7,698 nt of DNA. Origin: an uncultured Lysobacteraceae bacterium. GTDB lineage: Bacteria; Pseudomonadota; Gammaproteobacteria; Xanthomonadales; Rhodanobacteraceae. The stretch lies in NCBI GenBank assembly GCA_946480705.1, contig CAMLLF010000165.1:1-7698 (forward strand). Reading direction: 5' to 3'. Every line of letters starts with the position of its first letter. Position 1 is the first letter of the stretch. The notes under the pieces were generated by a model, which worked only from the letters and a program-made list of their open reading frames with translations, did no database searches and was not told the DNA's origin. This document shows, piece after piece, positions 6,400 to 7,698 of the stretch. Position numbers and translations under genes: made by a program.

Positions 6400-7556
6400 A
6401 GCTGGCCACGATCCTCTTCGCCGCATTGCCGATTCTGCAGGGCAGCGCCGGTTCCGCCGACGGCGGCGAGCGGATCTTCCGCGAGGGCGTTTCGCCGCGC
6501 GGTAGGCCGCTGGTCGCGACCGTGGGCCGTGGCGACGCGGTGCCGGCGGCGCTGCTGCCCTGCGTGAACTGCCATGGCGCGGACGGTCGCGGCCGCAGCG
6601 AAGGCGGCGTGCGGCCGGCCGATATCAGTCCGTCGGCGCTGTTGCGGCCGTTGCGCGACGAGCGGCGGCAACGGCCGGCGTATGACGCGTCGCGGCTGCG
6701 CCGCGCGATCACGATGGGCATCGATGCGGGCGGCCAACCGCTCGATGCGGCGATGCCGCGCTATGCGCTGAGCCTCGCCGATGCGGATGATCTGCTGGCC
6801 TATCTGGCACGTCTCGACCAGCGGCACGAGCCCGGCGTGGCACCGGATCGGCTGCGCATCGGCGTGCGTGGCGCGGTGCTGGCGGCGCCGGCGCAGGAAA
6901 TCTACGGTCGGCACATCGAACTGGTGCACCTGTCGCGTCCACCCGCGCGCAGCGACGACCTGCTGCTGCTCATCGACGCCGGCGCCGACGGCGACGAGAG
7001 CCTGACTGCCGCCGCAGCTGAGGAATTGCCGGCGATCGTCTTTGCCGCTGACAGCGACGACGCGGGCCGCGGCGGCTTCGTCATCACCGCATCGCTCGCC
7101 GCGCGGCAGCGTGCGCTGGAAAGCCTTGCGGCATCGGTGCCGGCGCCGCGCGTGATACAGGACTGCGGCGAGGTGGCGGGGCTGTCTACCGCGCACACGC
7201 TGCTGCTGACCGGGCGTGTTGCCGCCGCGTGCGACCTCGCGCAGCTGCCGTGGCCCGCGGGGCAGAGCCTGCGCATCGCACTGCCGGCGCCGCCCGAGGC
7301 AGCGCTGCGGCAGGCCGTCGCGGAGCACGTGCTGCAGCTCGTCGTGGAATTGCTGCGACAGGCTGGCCGCGACGTATCGCGCGCGGCGGTGATCGCGCGG
7401 CTGCAGACGGTGCGCGAACCCGCACTCGGTGCGCTGCCGCCGCTGCAGTGGAGCGCGACGCGCCGGCACGGTCTGGATCACGTGTGGCTGCTGCGACTGG
7501 ACGAGCGCGATGGCCGCCTGCAGCCTGCGCCCGGTTGGTTTCGGACGGTGCAATAA
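6396..7556 (+). CDS. Exported c-type cytochrome fused to a shortened ABC substrate-binding-like domain (386 aa)
   Basis: ATG 6396 overlaps the Sco stop (ATGA), indicating translational coupling. Residues 1-21 are a Sec signal (MKLATILFAALPIL, cleavage near GSA). A class I cytochrome c domain occupies about 25-145. The heme site is CVNCHG (Cys56, Cys59, His60), followed by ADGRGRSEGG, with Met120 in MPRY as the likely axial ligand. From about 151 (DRLRIGVRG) the sequence resembles the Leu/Ile/Val-type periplasmic binding fold: EIYGRHIELV at 168-177, GRDVSRAAVIARL from 324, and PPLQWSATRRHG around 348-359 before a C-terminal strand ending in PGWFRT. This combination matches the family named cytochrome c/ABC transporter substrate-binding protein. 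The binding part is only about 236 residues against a usual 350 or so, and the stretch between RIGV and the YGRxIEL motif is almost absent. No transporter genes are nearby, so a role in electron transfer or ligand sensing for the oxidase is more plausible than uptake (inference). Confidence 0.87.
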   Translation: MKLATILFAALPILQGSAGSADGGERIFREGVSPRGRPLVATVGRGDAVPAALLPCVNCHGADGRGRSEGGVRPADISPSALLRPLRDERRQRPAYDASRLRRAITMGIDAGGQPLDAAMPRYALSLADADDLLAYLARLDQRHEPGVAPDRLRIGVRGAVLAAPAQEIYGRHIELVHLSRPPARSDDLLLLIDAGADGDESLTAAAAEELPAIVFAADSDDAGRGGFVITASLAARQRALESLAASVPAPRVIQDCGEVAGLSTAHTLLLTGRVAAACDLAQLPWPAGQSLRIALPAPPEAALRQAVAEHVLQLVVELLRQAGRDVSRAAVIARLQTVREPALGALPPLQWSATRRHGLDHVWLLRLDERDGRLQPAPGWFRTVQ

Positions 7557-7698
7557 CCGAAGGGCATTGCGTCGAAAAGCGAAGCGAAGGGATCAGCGCG
7601 TCTTCACCCCGACCGAAGCATCGCGTCGAACACGCTGCGGTGCTCATGAATTGAATCGGCTTCGGAGCGTGCGGTGGCGCAATGCCCTTCGGTTATTG
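7551..7698. repeat. 148-bp element bounded by a perfect 21-bp inverted repeat
   Basis: Bases 7551-7571 (beginning CAATAACCGAAGGG) are the exact reverse complement of 7678-7698, with a 106-bp interior. The left arm contains the last codon and TAA stop of the cytochrome gene. Inside are an imperfect direct copy of the arm region (ACCGAAG...GCGTCGAA at 7556-7576 and 7612-7630) and short inverted pairs (CCGAAGC 7613-7619 with GCTTCGG 7659-7665; CACGCT 7631-7636 with AGCGTG 7666-7671). No transposase fits in it. It could be a MITE-like or REP-type intergenic repeat, or a long 3' stem. There is no T-tract, so a classical intrinsic terminator is unlikely. The right arm ends at the last base shown, so the repeat may extend further. 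Confidence 0.7.

Noticed and set aside
5985..7553. 522-residue minus-strand frame opposite Sco and cytochrome
   Set aside because: It is Arg/Gln/His-rich without motifs and is antisense to two genes with clear family signatures.

Overview
The window is GC-rich, with strong G/C preference at third codon positions and Sec-type export signals on the predicted proteins. This fits a high-GC proteobacterium (beta- or gammaproteobacterial in flavour). I cannot place it more precisely from sequence alone.

Layout: (1) Positions 1-5405, minus strand, are one uninterrupted reading frame of 1801 complete codons that runs off the left edge. It encodes a giant exported multicopper oxidase (MCO) of the MnxG/MofA/McoA type, the family that includes bacterial Mn(II) oxidases. 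Long open frames on the opposite strand and in another minus frame are shadows of this gene. (2) Positions 5406-5781 form a divergent intergenic control region. It holds a perfect 18-bp operator-like palindrome just upstream of the oxidase, weak promoter candidates for both directions and several GC-rich inverted repeats. (3) Positions 5782-6399, plus strand, encode a Sco/SenC copper chaperone with CxxxC and the distal His. (4) Positions 6396-7556, plus strand, overlap the Sco gene by ATGA and encode an exported c-type cytochrome fused to a shortened periplasmic-binding-protein-like domain. (5) Positions 7551-7698 are bounded by a perfect 21-bp inverted repeat. Its left arm covers the cytochrome stop codon and its right arm ends at the last base of the window.

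How it fits together (inference): the three genes look like a periplasmic or extracellular copper-dependent metal-oxidation module. The MCO would oxidise the substrate (Mn(II) is the best guess), Sco would supply or redox-condition copper, and the cytochrome fusion could carry electrons or sense or bind a ligand. The most notable points are the internal architecture of the oxidase, the reduced cytochrome/binding-protein fusion, the operator-like palindrome and the 148-bp inverted-repeat element. The oxidase has three repeated pairs of cupredoxin-like domains; only the middle copies keep copper ligands, and the L3/L4 ligand motifs come before L1/L2.
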